Counted from the first letter of the stretch, positions 17,166 to 26,084 are shown. The stretch is DNA of 64,000 bases from Armatimonadota bacterium (GCA_013359125.1 JABWCR010000010.1:1-64000); one strand, 5' to 3'. The notes: a model not told the origin generated them from the sequence alone. A program made the numbers and translations.

Positions 17166-18830
17166 ATGAAGCGGTTGCTTTTGGCCGTATCGGCGCTCTT
17201 TGTTACCAGCGCCCTTTTCGCCCAACCGATTCCATCGGTTTTCCCACCTTCTAACGCAGGCCCGCCTAGCTGGATTCAGGGCGGCCTTTGGTCTCAGCCG
17301 TGGGACAATGTGTCCCAAGGAACCGTTGCTCAGGACTTTCCAGACTTTCCGACCTTCTCGACGTACGAGTTTAACGACATGCGCGTGCCTGGCCCAGGCT
17401 GGAATATCACGTCGGTTCGCGGCGTGGGCTTCAATTCTGCCAGCTCAAATCGGGGCCTGAACGAAGATGTTCGGCTTCTGATCTCCTCTAATGCCAACTT
17501 CGCCAACCCGGGCACGATCTATGCCTTGGTGAGCGGAAAGTCGGTGTTGGATGCGGGGTTAGACACCTTGATCTTCGACGAGTTCAGCCTAAGCCTGCCG
17601 CGCGGCGACTACTGGGCTTCGATGTGGGTGCGCCGACCCTTCGGAGGCGGAGGCGGCCAGTGGTTCTGGGCTCGAACGCTGCCTATTCGCCTAGGCGAGC
17701 ATATCTTCCACAACCCGGGCGGCGGGTTCGGCTTTGGCACTGCGCCAGTTCCTGGAACCACTGTTTTCGGTACGGCGGCCGATCAGAACATCAATGTTGC
17801 CGGCACGTTGGGCGAACCGTCTGGCGATGTGAACGGCGACGGCATCGTGGACGATTCCGACCTGGCCATGGTGCTAGAGGCGTTTGGCAACGACTGCGAC
17901 GGTTGCGCAGAGGATGTGAACGGCGATGGCATCGTCGATGACAGCGATCTGGCAACCGTGCTGACCGAGTTTGGCCAGGAGAAGATGAAGTGCGAGGTTT
18001 CGGCCTTCAACGTGCCGACCAATCGGTCAGGATGCGTTAACGAAGATGCCGGAGGCGGCCGCCGCAAAGCAGGCGAGCGCTTCAACATGAACGCCGACTT
18101 CACCGGCAAGTGCGAGTGCTGCGAGTACCGACAATACGTCAAGGGCTTCTTTAAGTTCAACGGCGTCAATCTGGTTCACCGCCTCTGCGGGGAGAATCTC
18201 GACGAAAACAACTACCGTGAAGACGGTTTCGAGCAAGGCACCGACTGTCACCGATACGGCTATCGCGCTGACGCTTGGGGCCAGGCCAGCAACGACATCT
18301 ATCAGGCGCCCAATCGGGCGACCGGCTGCGAGTACCGCGGCTTCGACTTCCCGGGCATTACCGCCAATGCGGGCAATACCTATGAGGTCAATCTGAGCTT
18401 CCGCGGCGAGATCGTAGACGTGTGCAACGGGAACAAGGTTGTCCGCACGACCACATGGACCGTCAAGTGCTCCGGCACGCTGTCGGCCGAAGAGGAGCCC
18501 ATCTCCCAGCGAACCATCGAAACGAGATTGGACGGTCGAGACGTTACCGTTCAACTCAAGTCGATGGACGACGGGCGACTGATCGCGGTCGTTTCCATTC
18601 CCAATGGCGACGGCTCGCTGCCGCTCTTCTCCAACGACATCGACCTTTCGATCGGCAATCTGAAACTGAACAGCAAGACCGAAGGCCGCCTGATCGAGAC
18701 CCAGATCTTCGTCTCGAGCAGCAGCCACTCGATCTATGAGTTCTCGCTGCCCGCCAACATGCGCGGCAAGGCGATGAAGATGAACCTGTCCGTTCGAGGG
18801 GAAACCGTCGGAATGATCGTAACGCCGTAA
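17166..18830 (+). CDS. Secreted protein with central dockerin-like repeats and a Cys-rich C-terminal domain
   Basis: 554 residues with a signal peptide (1-19, ending ALFAQ). Residues 25-215 form a strand-rich domain reminiscent of exported PEP-CTERM-type modules. Residues 220-270 carry two dockerin/EF-hand-like Ca-binding repeats, DVNGDGIVDDSDL and again DVNGDGIVDDSDL, separated by a short Cys pair. Unusually these are not terminal: a further 280 residues follow, opening with a Cys-rich stretch with CECCEYRQYVKG (316-327) and CNGNKVV near 420, then a strand-rich end. The CCEYRQYVKG-type domain occurs in other hypothetical proteins as far as I recall but has no function I know. GGAGG lies 6 nt before the ATG. 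Confidence 0.75.
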   Translation: MKRLLLAVSALFVTSALFAQPIPSVFPPSNAGPPSWIQGGLWSQPWDNVSQGTVAQDFPDFPTFSTYEFNDMRVPGPGWNITSVRGVGFNSASSNRGLNEDVRLLISSNANFANPGTIYALVSGKSVLDAGLDTLIFDEFSLSLPRGDYWASMWVRRPFGGGGGQWFWARTLPIRLGEHIFHNPGGGFGFGTAPVPGTTVFGTAADQNINVAGTLGEPSGDVNGDGIVDDSDLAMVLEAFGNDCDGCAEDVNGDGIVDDSDLATVLTEFGQEKMKCEVSAFNVPTNRSGCVNEDAGGGRRKAGERFNMNADFTGKCECCEYRQYVKGFFKFNGVNLVHRLCGENLDENNYREDGFEQGTDCHRYGYRADAWGQASNDIYQAPNRATGCEYRGFDFPGITANAGNTYEVNLSFRGEIVDVCNGNKVVRTTTWTVKCSGTLSAEEEPISQRTIETRLDGRDVTVQLKSMDDGRLIAVVSIPNGDGSLPLFSNDIDLSIGNLKLNSKTEGRLIETQIFVSSSSHSIYEFSLPANMRGKAMKMNLSVRGETVGMIVTP

Positions 18831-18842
18831 AACTGAGCGACA

Positions 18843-18879
18843 GGCCCGGAGGCCGGAGGGAGTCCATAGCCTCCGGGCC
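18843..18879 (+). terminator. Strong hairpin after the 17166 gene
   Basis: An 11-bp perfect stem (18843-18853 with 18869-18879, GGCCCGGAGGC/GCCTCCGGGCC) with a 15-nt loop lies 13 bp after the stop. There is no U-tract on either strand, so it may protect the 3' end or act with Rho rather than as an intrinsic terminator. It sits between convergent genes. Confidence 0.5.
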
Positions 18880-18930
18880 CGCTCGATCGTTCTCCGTAAA
18901 CATCAGTCTACCACAGGGATTGTACAAATG

Positions 18931-19806
18931 TCAACCCCCTTTTGACTTTTCTGCGAAAATTCTCAAACCGACCCTTGCCGGAGTTATGACGACTGTGCCG
19001 TCCTGGTCTGTTCGTCTGACAGGGACCTTCGCCTTTATCAGCGCTTCTATCGTCTCGCGATGCGGGTGGCCGTGGACGTTTCGGTCGCCGCAACTGATAA
19101 CGGCCAGTTTAGGTCGGACTCGCCGAAGAAAAGCCGAATCGGTACCGTCTGCAGAGCCGTGATGGGCGACCTTGAGCACGTCGGCTCTTAGGTCTGCGCG
19201 AGCCAAGTAGGCTTGACGCCTCTGTTCTTCCTGCATGTCTCCGGTAAAGAGGAGCCGGACGCCTCCCAACGTAACGCGCGCGACGATGCTGTTGTTATTG
19301 GCGTCGGAAGTTGTCCCTCTCAGCAATGGATCGATGGGAGCAAGAACATCTATGCGGCCGCCATCGAACGCCGTGCTGCGGCCTTTGCGAGCGACGACGA
19401 TCTTGGCGCTCGATTCTTTCATCGCTTTTTGGAACTCTTGGGCAGACGGGGTCGCGTGTTCCAGTCCATTGTGCCAAACCTCAGCAACGCGCATTGAACG
19501 AAGGATGGAGGTCAGGCCGTCGATGTGATCGCTGTGCGGGTGAGTAGCGATCATCAGATCGATGCTTGTTACTCCGTACTCATCCAGTTTGGCCATCAGT
19601 TTGTGCGCTTGGTCGCCCGGCCCGCCATCGATGACGACTGTCTCGCCCGTGGGAAATCGAACGACGGCCGCATCCCCTTGACCAACGTCCACAAAAGCAA
19701 CGTACCCTCCGTCGATCGTGGGCCTTGGGGCGATGAGCCGCCATGCTCCATATATCAGCGAACCGAAGACTGCGCTGAGAAGCAGGTACCGAAACAGGCG
19801 AGCCAA
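18931..19806 (-). CDS. ComEC/Rec2-like secreted metallo-beta-lactamase-fold hydrolase
   Basis: 291 residues. An N-terminal membrane anchor or signal (about 5-25) is followed by an MBL domain with FVDVGQGDAAVVRFPTGETVVIDGG, the zinc motif HPHSDH (89-94), LLFTGDM and LKVAHHGSADGT, and finally GDRNVHGHPH. This corresponds to the free C-terminal hydrolase part of ComEC, without the competence channel. Such stand-alone proteins may be extracellular nucleases or phosphodiesterases. TTG start at 19806, 3 bp after the rhomboid gene, so it should be translated in the same unit as YebC and rhomboid. Confidence 0.9.
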   Translation of the reverse strand: MARLFRYLLLSAVFGSLIYGAWRLIAPRPTIDGGYVAFVDVGQGDAAVVRFPTGETVVIDGGPGDQAHKLMAKLDEYGVTSIDLMIATHPHSDHIDGLTSILRSMRVAEVWHNGLEHATPSAQEFQKAMKESSAKIVVARKGRSTAFDGGRIDVLAPIDPLLRGTTSDANNNSIVARVTLGGVRLLFTGDMQEEQRRQAYLARADLRADVLKVAHHGSADGTDSAFLRRVRPKLAVISCGDRNVHGHPHRETIEALIKAKVPVRRTDQDGTVVITPARVGLRIFAEKSKGG

Positions 19807-19809
19807 GGA

Positions 19810-20961
19810 CTATCCCTTGTTCAGTCGGAATCGCGCGGCATCGGCTTCGGGGGAGCCTTCGTGCTCCTCAACGATCTGGCGCAACACTCGGATCGATTCT
19901 TGAGTTCGTCCGAGCGGCGATCGATAGAGGTTGGCAAGCCTCAGCATCAGGCTGGCTCTACCGGGTATGGTGCGAAATGCTCGAACCATGCCGTCCATCA
20001 GCAAAGCCGCAGCCGCCGCGTCCTTCTGACCTAATGCCCACGAGACCAGTTGTTCGATCTCGGTGGGCTGGCAAGCGTCCAGAGCGCCTAACAGCATCAG
20101 ACGCCGAGCGCACAGCATCGCTTCGTCGTATCGTTTGGGCGAGAGGGCCAGGCACTGTCGCAAAGAGCCTGCGTAGTTTTCCGCCGCCTCGACCTTGTTG
20201 CCAAGACAGTCCCAAGCTTCCGCATAGAGGCGCAGCGCCTCTGCGTCGGGCGGAACGCGCTTGACCAAAGGCTCCAAGCACTTGATCGCCGCGGTCGGGT
20301 ATGCCTGGCGCAACTGCTCCTCAGCCTCGTGGATCAAGAGGTCGCGCTCGCCCTGAGCGCCCGCGCCCCAAAAAGCGGCGATCAGCAGTCCGGCCAGAAA
20401 CCCGCTCAGGTGCGCCCAATAGCCGATCGGTCCGCCTTCAAAGTGAGAAGCGCCGATCGTTGCCCCCACAGCCTGCCAGATCGCCCATGCCAGCACCGCA
20501 AGCCAAATGGGCACCAGAGCCCCTGCGCGCGTAAACGAAACGAACCGCAGCCGGGCCCGATAGAAACGCAGGGCAAAGTAGCCGACCAGCGCCGAGATAG
20601 CGCCCGATGCGCCGACCAAGGCTTGGTCGGCCAAGTTTGGATGAAAGCCCACGCCGAGCGCATAGTGCCCGCCGACGGACGCCAAGCCCCCAATCAGATA
20701 CAAGGCGAGCAGTTTTCGAGCGCCTGCAGCCGCCTCGACGTAGTGGCCGAACAGCCACAAAAAGAGCATGTTGGCCGAAAGATGCGGAAGGTGCGCATGG
20801 ACGAAAAGACTAGAGAAGGCCGAATGAAGATTAGGATGGGACGGCGTGAAGCCGAGCGAGCGCAAGGTTTGCTCGGAACCTATCGTGAAGATTCCGACTG
20901 CGACGTTGACCGCAATTAGAGACAAAACTGCCCAAGGCGCGCGACGGAAGGTAGCGACCAT
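19810..20961 (-). CDS. Rhomboid-family intramembrane serine protease with C-terminal TPR-like region
   Basis: 383 residues. Six or so membrane segments lie within 1-200. The catalytic dyad is intact: Ser119 in LVGASGAISAL and His184 in YWAHLSGFLAGLL. The HANMLFLWLFGHYVE-like segment here reads HLSANMLFLWLFGHYVE (60-75), containing the loop His and Asn of the family. Residues 205-383 are helical repeats resembling TPRs, probably cytoplasmic. Rhomboids cut transmembrane substrates; the TPR part may recruit them. It follows yebC by 12 bp. Confidence 0.9.
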   Translation of the reverse strand: MVATFRRAPWAVLSLIAVNVAVGIFTIGSEQTLRSLGFTPSHPNLHSAFSSLFVHAHLPHLSANMLFLWLFGHYVEAAAGARKLLALYLIGGLASVGGHYALGVGFHPNLADQALVGASGAISALVGYFALRFYRARLRFVSFTRAGALVPIWLAVLAWAIWQAVGATIGASHFEGGPIGYWAHLSGFLAGLLIAAFWGAGAQGERDLLIHEAEEQLRQAYPTAAIKCLEPLVKRVPPDAEALRLYAEAWDCLGNKVEAAENYAGSLRQCLALSPKRYDEAMLCARRLMLLGALDACQPTEIEQLVSWALGQKDAAAAALLMDGMVRAFRTIPGRASLMLRLANLYRSPLGRTQESIRVLRQIVEEHEGSPEADAARFRLNKG

Positions 20962-20973
20962 GATTATTCAAGG

Positions 20974-21714
20974 TTAAGCGCTGAGCGCCTCGTCCGGCAT
21001 GTCGAAATTGGCCGAAACGGACTGTACGTCGTCATGCTCTTCTAACATGTCGAGCAGGCGCAATAGTTTCTCTGCAGTGTCCCCTGAAACCTGCACGAGA
21101 TTGGTCGGCGCCAGGCCCAGTTCTGCGCTCTCCATCGAGACGCCCGCGTCCTCTATGCTCTGTCTGACGGAGTAAAAAGCATCCGGACCGGTAATCACCA
21201 CATAAGCGCCGTCCTCTGCTTTCACATCTTCTGCGCCCGCTTCGAGAGCGATCTCTATGACCTGTTCCTCGGTGGCGCCGTTCTGGGGGATGAGAATAGT
21301 TCCCTGCCGTTGGAATTGCCAAGAGACGCTGCCCGCATCGGCCATGTTGCCGCCGTACTTGCTAAGAAGGTGCCGAATCTCCGAAACCGTGCGATTCTTG
21401 TTGTCGGTCATGCACTGTACAATGATCGCTACGCCGCCCGGGCCATAGCCTTCGTACAGAACTTCTTCGTACTGTACGTCGGCGATTTCGCCCGTGCCCT
21501 TTTGGATGGCTCGCTTGATATTGTCCGCCGGCATCGAGGCTTCTTTGGCCTTTTGCACGGCCAATCGCAAGCGGGGATTGCTCTCTGGGATGCCGCCGCC
21601 GTCCCTTGAGGCAATGGTTATCTCGCGCGCCAGCTTGGTAAAAAGTTTGCCGCGCAGGGCGTCCTGCTTGCCCTTGCGAATACGGATGTTATGCCACTTA
21701 GAATGCCCGGCCAT
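20974..21714 (-). CDS. YebC/PmpR family DNA-binding/translation-associated protein
   Basis: 246 residues, the normal length. The hallmark start MAGHSKWHNIRIRKGKQDALRGKLFTKLAREI is present, followed by NPRLRLAVQKAKEASMPADNIKRAI and, further on, EGYGPGGVAIIVQCMTDNKNRTVSEIRHLLSKYGG. Members have been described as transcriptional regulators and, more recently, as factors that ease ribosome stalling on proline-rich sequences. A TATCAT hexamer 8 nt before the ATG with no Shine-Dalgarno suggests a leaderless mRNA. It heads the unit yebC-rhomboid-MBL. Confidence 0.95.
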   Translation of the reverse strand: MAGHSKWHNIRIRKGKQDALRGKLFTKLAREITIASRDGGGIPESNPRLRLAVQKAKEASMPADNIKRAIQKGTGEIADVQYEEVLYEGYGPGGVAIIVQCMTDNKNRTVSEIRHLLSKYGGNMADAGSVSWQFQRQGTILIPQNGATEEQVIEIALEAGAEDVKAEDGAYVVITGPDAFYSVRQSIEDAGVSMESAELGLAPTNLVQVSGDTAEKLLRLLDMLEEHDDVQSVSANFDMPDEALSA

Positions 21715-21722
21715 CGCGATTT

Positions 21723-21728
21723 ATGATA
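21723..21728 (-). promoter_or_regulatory. yebC -10 element 8 nt from the start codon
   Basis: TATCAT on the minus strand (21728-21723) then eight nucleotides and ATG. No AGGAGG-like site intervenes. Confidence 0.4.
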
Positions 21729-21738
21729 CCCGACGCCA

Positions 21739-22674
21739 TTATTCGCCGAAGCAGTAGAGCCGCGCCGCAAGATAGGCCAATGTCGAACGGGCTGATCGGT
21801 CGAGACTAACGCCCGTCTCGGTGATCGCGTCCGCAACAGAGCCGTGTTCGGGATCGTACAGCGCTTGGTCGAGTTCGTTTTCGCCGTGAAACCAATCGAA
21901 GCAGCGCGCGGTGTGCTTTTTGGGCGATTGATAGCCGGTAGCGCGATAGTACTCCCAGCAAACCATGGCCAGCACGGCGGCCTCCGCAGTAAGTTGATCA
22001 AAATGGGCGCGAGAGCCGGCGATGTGGGGCCTTCGCTGATCGCCATAGAGCATTAAGAACCCGTGCGAAGAGGTTGTGAACTCGACTAAGAAGTCCAATG
22101 CTTCGGTCGCCGTCTCGATCCACTCAGGCTGCTCGAAGGCCACGCCCAGTCGTAAGAGCGCCTGCGGAAGGACTGTACCATATGCACAGATCGCGGCATC
22201 GAACCATCGCCACTCGGGCTGTCGGTTTTCGCGGTACAGGTTAAGAAGTTTTCGGCCTAACGCGCGTCCGAAATCGACCGAAGGTTCGTGAAGACTCCAG
22301 ACGCATTGCGCAACGAGATCGTCTATCGTTTCTTGCAAGGGAAGAAGCGACTCCGCCCGTTCGATCGCGGACTGGGCGAGGTCCGATTCGGGCATGGACA
22401 GTATCAGTTCCGATAGGCCCTTTCGCCAGAAAGCGATGCCGACTTGATCGACGTCTTGACCGTTCCATCGGAGCGATACATCGGCGGCGCGCTCTGCGTC
22501 GTTGGGGCGCCCTGCGGATGCAAGAAGACTGGCGACGCTCAAACCCAAGCCCTGCTCGAAGGCTCGGTAGCCTCCCTCTGGGTCGGGCGATCCATGATGC
22601 GCCTTGGCATAGTAGCCGCCAGGACCGGCCATACGGTCCAAGTGCCGCAAGTTCAGAGGAGGAAGCGGCTTCAT
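21739..22674 (-). CDS. Helical (alpha-toroid-like) protein of unknown function
   Basis: 311 residues with no signal peptide or membrane helix. It is almost entirely helical, with paired amphipathic helices and many Trp and aromatic residues (WRWFDAAICAYGTVLPQALLRLG, FDQLTAEAAVLAMVCWEYYRATG), and resembles the six-hairpin (alpha/alpha) toroid of some glycoside hydrolases and glycosyltransferase partners. The DAAICAYG segment carries an acidic residue where such folds often place a catalytic one. The function is not assigned. Its ATG abuts the metX stop codon (TGA then ATG), so it is co-translated with metX, which says little about its role. Confidence 0.6.
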   Translation of the reverse strand: MKPLPPLNLRHLDRMAGPGGYYAKAHHGSPDPEGGYRAFEQGLGLSVASLLASAGRPNDAERAADVSLRWNGQDVDQVGIAFWRKGLSELILSMPESDLAQSAIERAESLLPLQETIDDLVAQCVWSLHEPSVDFGRALGRKLLNLYRENRQPEWRWFDAAICAYGTVLPQALLRLGVAFEQPEWIETATEALDFLVEFTTSSHGFLMLYGDQRRPHIAGSRAHFDQLTAEAAVLAMVCWEYYRATGYQSPKKHTARCFDWFHGENELDQALYDPEHGSVADAITETGVSLDRSARSTLAYLAARLYCFGE

Positions 22675-23748
22675 TCAATCGGCCTCCATGAAGGCTTTGA
22701 TAGCAGGCTTGAGATGGGGTTTGACGCGCTCGACCAAGAACGAGTCGTGCCCCCAAGGCGAATCGATGCAAACGTGGTCGGCCTGTTTGCCAAGATCGGT
22801 CAGCATCCTGGCGCACGCTTCGTGCGGCTGGCTGGGAAAGAGCCAATCGGACGTGAAACTAATGAATCGCATCCGGGATCGAACGCGCTTTAGAGCCGTT
22901 TCGAGATGGCCGCCGCCAAACTCCTCGGCCAGGTCGAAAGCGTCCATCGCTTGGGTAATCCGCAGGTAGCAGTAGGGATCGAACCGATCCACGAAAGTCC
23001 GCCCCTTGTGCTCCAAGTACGATTCCACCTGAAACTCGCCTTGTTCGTTCCTCTCGCGGCCAAACTTGAGCGCGAGGGCCTCTTCGGAGAGATAAGAGAC
23101 GTGCGCCAATTTTCGAGCGGTTGCCAAATCGTTGGGCAACGCCTGGCGCTGAATGTGGTTGAGGGCAATGACCATCGCGCTGGCGGCGGGCGCAGCGGCG
23201 ATTACGCACGCTCGGTCGACCCAATCTGGCCAAGCAACCGCCCAGTAGAACGCGGTCATTCCGCCTGTGGACCCGCCAACAACGCCGTGAAGACGATCGA
23301 TTCCCATTCGTTCAAGAACCGTGCGTTGCAGAATTGCCCAATCGCCGACGGTTATAACGGGAAAGTCGCCATCGTATCTGCGTCCAGTAGTAGGATTAAT
23401 CGAGTTGGGTCCGGTAGTGCCGTAAGGACTTGCCAAAACGTTGATGCAAATCAGAAAGAAGCGATCGGTGTCGAGCGCCTTGCCCGGACCGATATAAAGA
23501 TCCCACCAGCCCGGTTTGCGGTCGTCGGGCGAGTGTCTGCCTGCGGCATGAGCGCCGCCCGAAAGGGCATGACACACCAAGATCGCATTGGATCTCGCCT
23601 CGTTGAGCGCGCCATAAGTTTCGTAAGAAATTTCTACGTCCGGCAAGCGGGCGCCGCTCTGGGTAACGAACGGTTCTGCCAGCGCGATGCGCTGTGGAAC
23701 GACCAGACCGATTTCGCCCTCTTCGGAGCGATGGAACGCCTCCCCCAT
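22675..23748 (-). CDS. metX: Homoserine O-acetyltransferase (MetX-type alpha/beta hydrolase)
   Basis: 357 residues. The family-typical sequence is clear: CHALSGGAHAAG, GWWDLYIGPGKALDTDRFFLICINVLASPYGTTGP, the nucleophile elbow in VVGGSTGGMTAFYWA (Ser about 151) and the late SDWLFPSQPHEACARML and SPWGHDSFL with the catalytic Asp and His. The elbow reads GGSTGG rather than the more usual GGSMGG. The enzyme acylates homoserine in methionine synthesis; acetyl versus succinyl donor choice cannot be fixed by eye. A perfect TATAAT lies 8 nt before the ATG with no ribosome site, so the mRNA is probably leaderless. Confidence 0.93.
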   Translation of the reverse strand: MGEAFHRSEEGEIGLVVPQRIALAEPFVTQSGARLPDVEISYETYGALNEARSNAILVCHALSGGAHAAGRHSPDDRKPGWWDLYIGPGKALDTDRFFLICINVLASPYGTTGPNSINPTTGRRYDGDFPVITVGDWAILQRTVLERMGIDRLHGVVGGSTGGMTAFYWAVAWPDWVDRACVIAAAPAASAMVIALNHIQRQALPNDLATARKLAHVSYLSEEALALKFGRERNEQGEFQVESYLEHKGRTFVDRFDPYCYLRITQAMDAFDLAEEFGGGHLETALKRVRSRMRFISFTSDWLFPSQPHEACARMLTDLGKQADHVCIDSPWGHDSFLVERVKPHLKPAIKAFMEAD

Positions 23749-23756
23749 GGCCGCCT

Positions 23757-23762
23757 ATTATA
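23757..23762 (-). promoter_or_regulatory. metX -10 element (TATAAT) 8 nt from the start codon
   Basis: Perfect TATAAT on the minus strand followed by eight nucleotides and ATG. This places the expected transcription start at or beside the start codon. Confidence 0.55.
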
Positions 23763-23820
23763 GCAGGAGAAGTCCGGGCAAGGTCGAAACTATGGGCGGG
23801 ATCGTTCCCAAGGAGCCGCC

Positions 23821-24795
23821 ATGAACGCTTTCGAATATGTTGCGCCGACATCGATAAAGGACGCGATCGCCGCGCTAAACCCCAACGCAAAGCCGATGGG
23901 CGGCGGCATCGACCTTGTTCAAGAGATCAAGGATGAGATTATCGCGCCGGAGCGAGTGGTCAACCTGAAGACCATTCCCGGCCTGACCGAAATCCGAGCC
24001 GACAACCGGGGCGTTACTTTTGGCGCTCTTTGCACGCTCAGCGCGATCGCGAATCATGCACAGGTCAAAGCACGCTTTCCCGGCATTGCTCAAGCGGCGG
24101 CCAGCGTCGGATCGCCCCAAATACGAAACGTCGGAACGATTGGCGGCAACCTGTGCCAGCGTCCCCGCTGTTGGTACTATCGCGACCATGCGGTCAACTG
24201 TATGAAGAAGGGCGGCCCGAAGTGCTATTCCGTGGCGGGCGAGAACCAGTACCACGCGATTTTGGGCGGTGGGCCGTGCTTTATCGTGCATCCCAGCGAC
24301 CTGGCGCCCGCATTGATGGCCTATGGCGCGCAGGTTACGATCGCCGGTCCCAAGGGCGAGCGCGAGATGGACTTGGCAGAGTTCTTCGTGCTGCCGTCTA
24401 AGAAAGTAACGGTCGAGAACATCCTGGCGGCCGACGAGATTGTAACCAAGGTCTTTGTGCCCGCTGGAACGGCGAACTCGGCTTACGTCAAAGTGCGAGA
24501 GCGGGAGTCGTTCGATTGGGCTTTGGCCAGCGCCGCCGTGGCGCTGACGATCAGCAACGGCGTCTGCGAATCGGCCAAGGTCGTGATGGGCGGAGTGGCA
24601 CCGATCCCATGGCGAAGCCCAGAGGCCGAGGCGGCGCTGAAGGGTAAGAAAATCGACGACGCGGTCGCTTTGGCCGCTGGCGCGGCGGCAGTGAGCAAGG
24701 CCATCCCGATGACCCAGAACGCCTACAAGATGCACATCGCCAAGAACGCCGTGCGCGAAGCCGTGCTGCTGGCGGCAGGGTTGGCTGCCGGTTAG
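23821..24795 (+). CDS. FAD-binding subunit of a xanthine dehydrogenase/YagS-type molybdenum hydroxylase, orphan
   Basis: 324 residues matching the medium FAD subunit. FAD-binding motifs are visible: AKPMGGGIDLV (about 24-34) and VGTIGGNLCQRP (about 103-114). A Cys-containing insertion follows, CQRPRCWYYRDHAVNC...GGPKC (about 112-138), as in the YagS/4-hydroxybenzoyl-CoA reductase beta type, which binds an extra 4Fe-4S cluster. The C-terminal CO-dehydrogenase-type domain is present (SFDWALASAAVAL). The large Mo-cofactor subunit and the small 2Fe-2S subunit are not in the window on either side, so partners must be encoded elsewhere. AGGAG precedes the ATG by 5 nt. Its stop interlocks with the WD40 remnant stop. 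Confidence 0.9.
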   Translation: MNAFEYVAPTSIKDAIAALNPNAKPMGGGIDLVQEIKDEIIAPERVVNLKTIPGLTEIRADNRGVTFGALCTLSAIANHAQVKARFPGIAQAAASVGSPQIRNVGTIGGNLCQRPRCWYYRDHAVNCMKKGGPKCYSVAGENQYHAILGGGPCFIVHPSDLAPALMAYGAQVTIAGPKGEREMDLAEFFVLPSKKVTVENILAADEIVTKVFVPAGTANSAYVKVRERESFDWALASAAVALTISNGVCESAKVVMGGVAPIPWRSPEAEAALKGKKIDDAVALAAGAAAVSKAIPMTQNAYKMHIAKNAVREAVLLAAGLAAG

Positions 24796-25307
24796 GGTTG
24801 TCCGGGATAGGGCAACATCACGACCGAAGCGCCATGGCTAACGAGTAGTTTCTTGCCGTCGGGAGAGAATGCCGCACTTGGCCCACCGTAGCCGCCCATA
24901 ACAGGAATCTGTCTCACCAGGGAGCCATCATCGATGCGCCATATTGCTACGTTCGGCCCAGTTCGGAGTCCTGTCAGGTATTGTCCGTCCGGCGAGAATC
25001 CAAAGGCGGAGAGATTGGTCGGCATTGCCATGGTACTCATGGTAGACCCGTCTGAAACTCTTACAACCCTAACCGTTCGAACTGTTCCTGAACTTATGTT
25101 GCCGGCCACTAAAGCGCCATTGGGCGAAAGGACGATATTTTGAAGCTGAGAGTTCAGCACGATTCGCAAAGGGTTGCCAGTCTCAATTGCTCGCTCGACA
25201 ACCCGGCTGCCACCTGTTAAGTAGGAATTGCCGCCTGGAAGAAACTGCAAGCCCCTCGCGCTTTCGCCTGACTGTGTTAGATTATAAAGCAGTCTCCCTT
25301 CTTCCAA
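24792..25307 (-). pseudogene. WD40-like beta-propeller fragment
   Basis: The conserved-looking part begins near a TTG at 25307 and gives about 171 residues of repeated blades, such as LQFLPGGNSYLTGG, IVLSPNGALVAGN, FGFSPDGQYLTGL and AAFSPDGKKLLVSHG. This is only three to four blades, with no signal peptide and no proper ribosome site; a complete propeller needs at least six or seven. The frame is open further upstream but there it overlaps the AlkD gene in a shadow frame. The likely explanation is the surviving 3' end of a larger WD40 protein. A short functional gene is possible. Confidence 0.5.
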
Positions 25308-25344
25308 CTCTATACAATCAGCCCTCGACCAGGAAAGTTCCTGC

Positions 25345-26079
25345 CTACTTCCTCTTCCGCGTCGCTGCCATGATCTCGTGCCGGACGTCTTTGGGCCAGC
25401 GCTCGATCGCGTAACGGAGCGATGTGCGCGGGGTCTTTTCACCCTGCTCCAACAAGAACGCCTTTAGCCTTTCAGGATCGGTCGTGCCCGCCTCTCTCAG
25501 CATCCAGCCAACCGCCTTGTGGATGAGGTCTTCCCTATCCCATTGCAGGCGCACTGCCTGAGCATAGCCTTCGTCCAACCATCGGCCCCGGCGGACATGA
25601 GGGATCAAACCCACCACGCTGCCGCGCCTTAACCACAACACATCCGATTCGGCCCAGTCCAATACTCTCGGCAACAGGTGCGGGTACGTGCCAATCAGCG
25701 GCGCGGTCAATTGGGGCGAGATCGTATCGACCGCCCACCAGTCGGTGGAGTAGTCGCGCAGCCAGATTTCGAGGCTCTCGATCAAGTCTTCAGGAAAGCG
25801 GCGCTTGAACTTGCCCAAGCGCTCAATACCGAGCAACTTTGCCTCTACGAACGGCTCGCGCATCATCAAATCGCAGTAGTCGCGCGCCTCTTGGTATCCC
25901 CAGTCCTTCAGATGCTCTGCGCCCAAGTCCTTGGCGATCTGACGCATTTCGCTCGCGTAGAGGCCAAAAGCTCGAACGGGATGCTTCGAGTATCGCTGTG
26001 CCAGCTCGTCTCCGTTCGGTCTTCCGGCGGCTCTCAGCATCTCGATGGTCAGTTTCTTGGCTTCCTTTGGCGTCGTCAT
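25345..26079 (-). CDS. DNA alkylation repair protein (AlkD-like glycosylase)
   Basis: 244 residues built of paired helices (HEAT-like). Motifs of AlkD-type N3/N7-alkylpurine glycosylases are visible: STDWWAVDTIS with the Trp-Asp pair near 112-116, LWLRRGSVVGLI with the active-site Arg about 150, and LIHKAVGWMLREAG. The family removes positively charged alkylpurines from DNA without base flipping. CATAAT lies 5 nt before the ATG with no Shine-Dalgarno. The gene is divergent from carA and the two promoters lie within about 35 bp. Confidence 0.9.
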   Translation of the reverse strand: MTTPKEAKKLTIEMLRAAGRPNGDELAQRYSKHPVRAFGLYASEMRQIAKDLGAEHLKDWGYQEARDYCDLMMREPFVEAKLLGIERLGKFKRRFPEDLIESLEIWLRDYSTDWWAVDTISPQLTAPLIGTYPHLLPRVLDWAESDVLWLRRGSVVGLIPHVRRGRWLDEGYAQAVRLQWDREDLIHKAVGWMLREAGTTDPERLKAFLLEQGEKTPRTSLRYAIERWPKDVRHEIMAATRKRK

Positions 26080-26084
26080 GCCCT

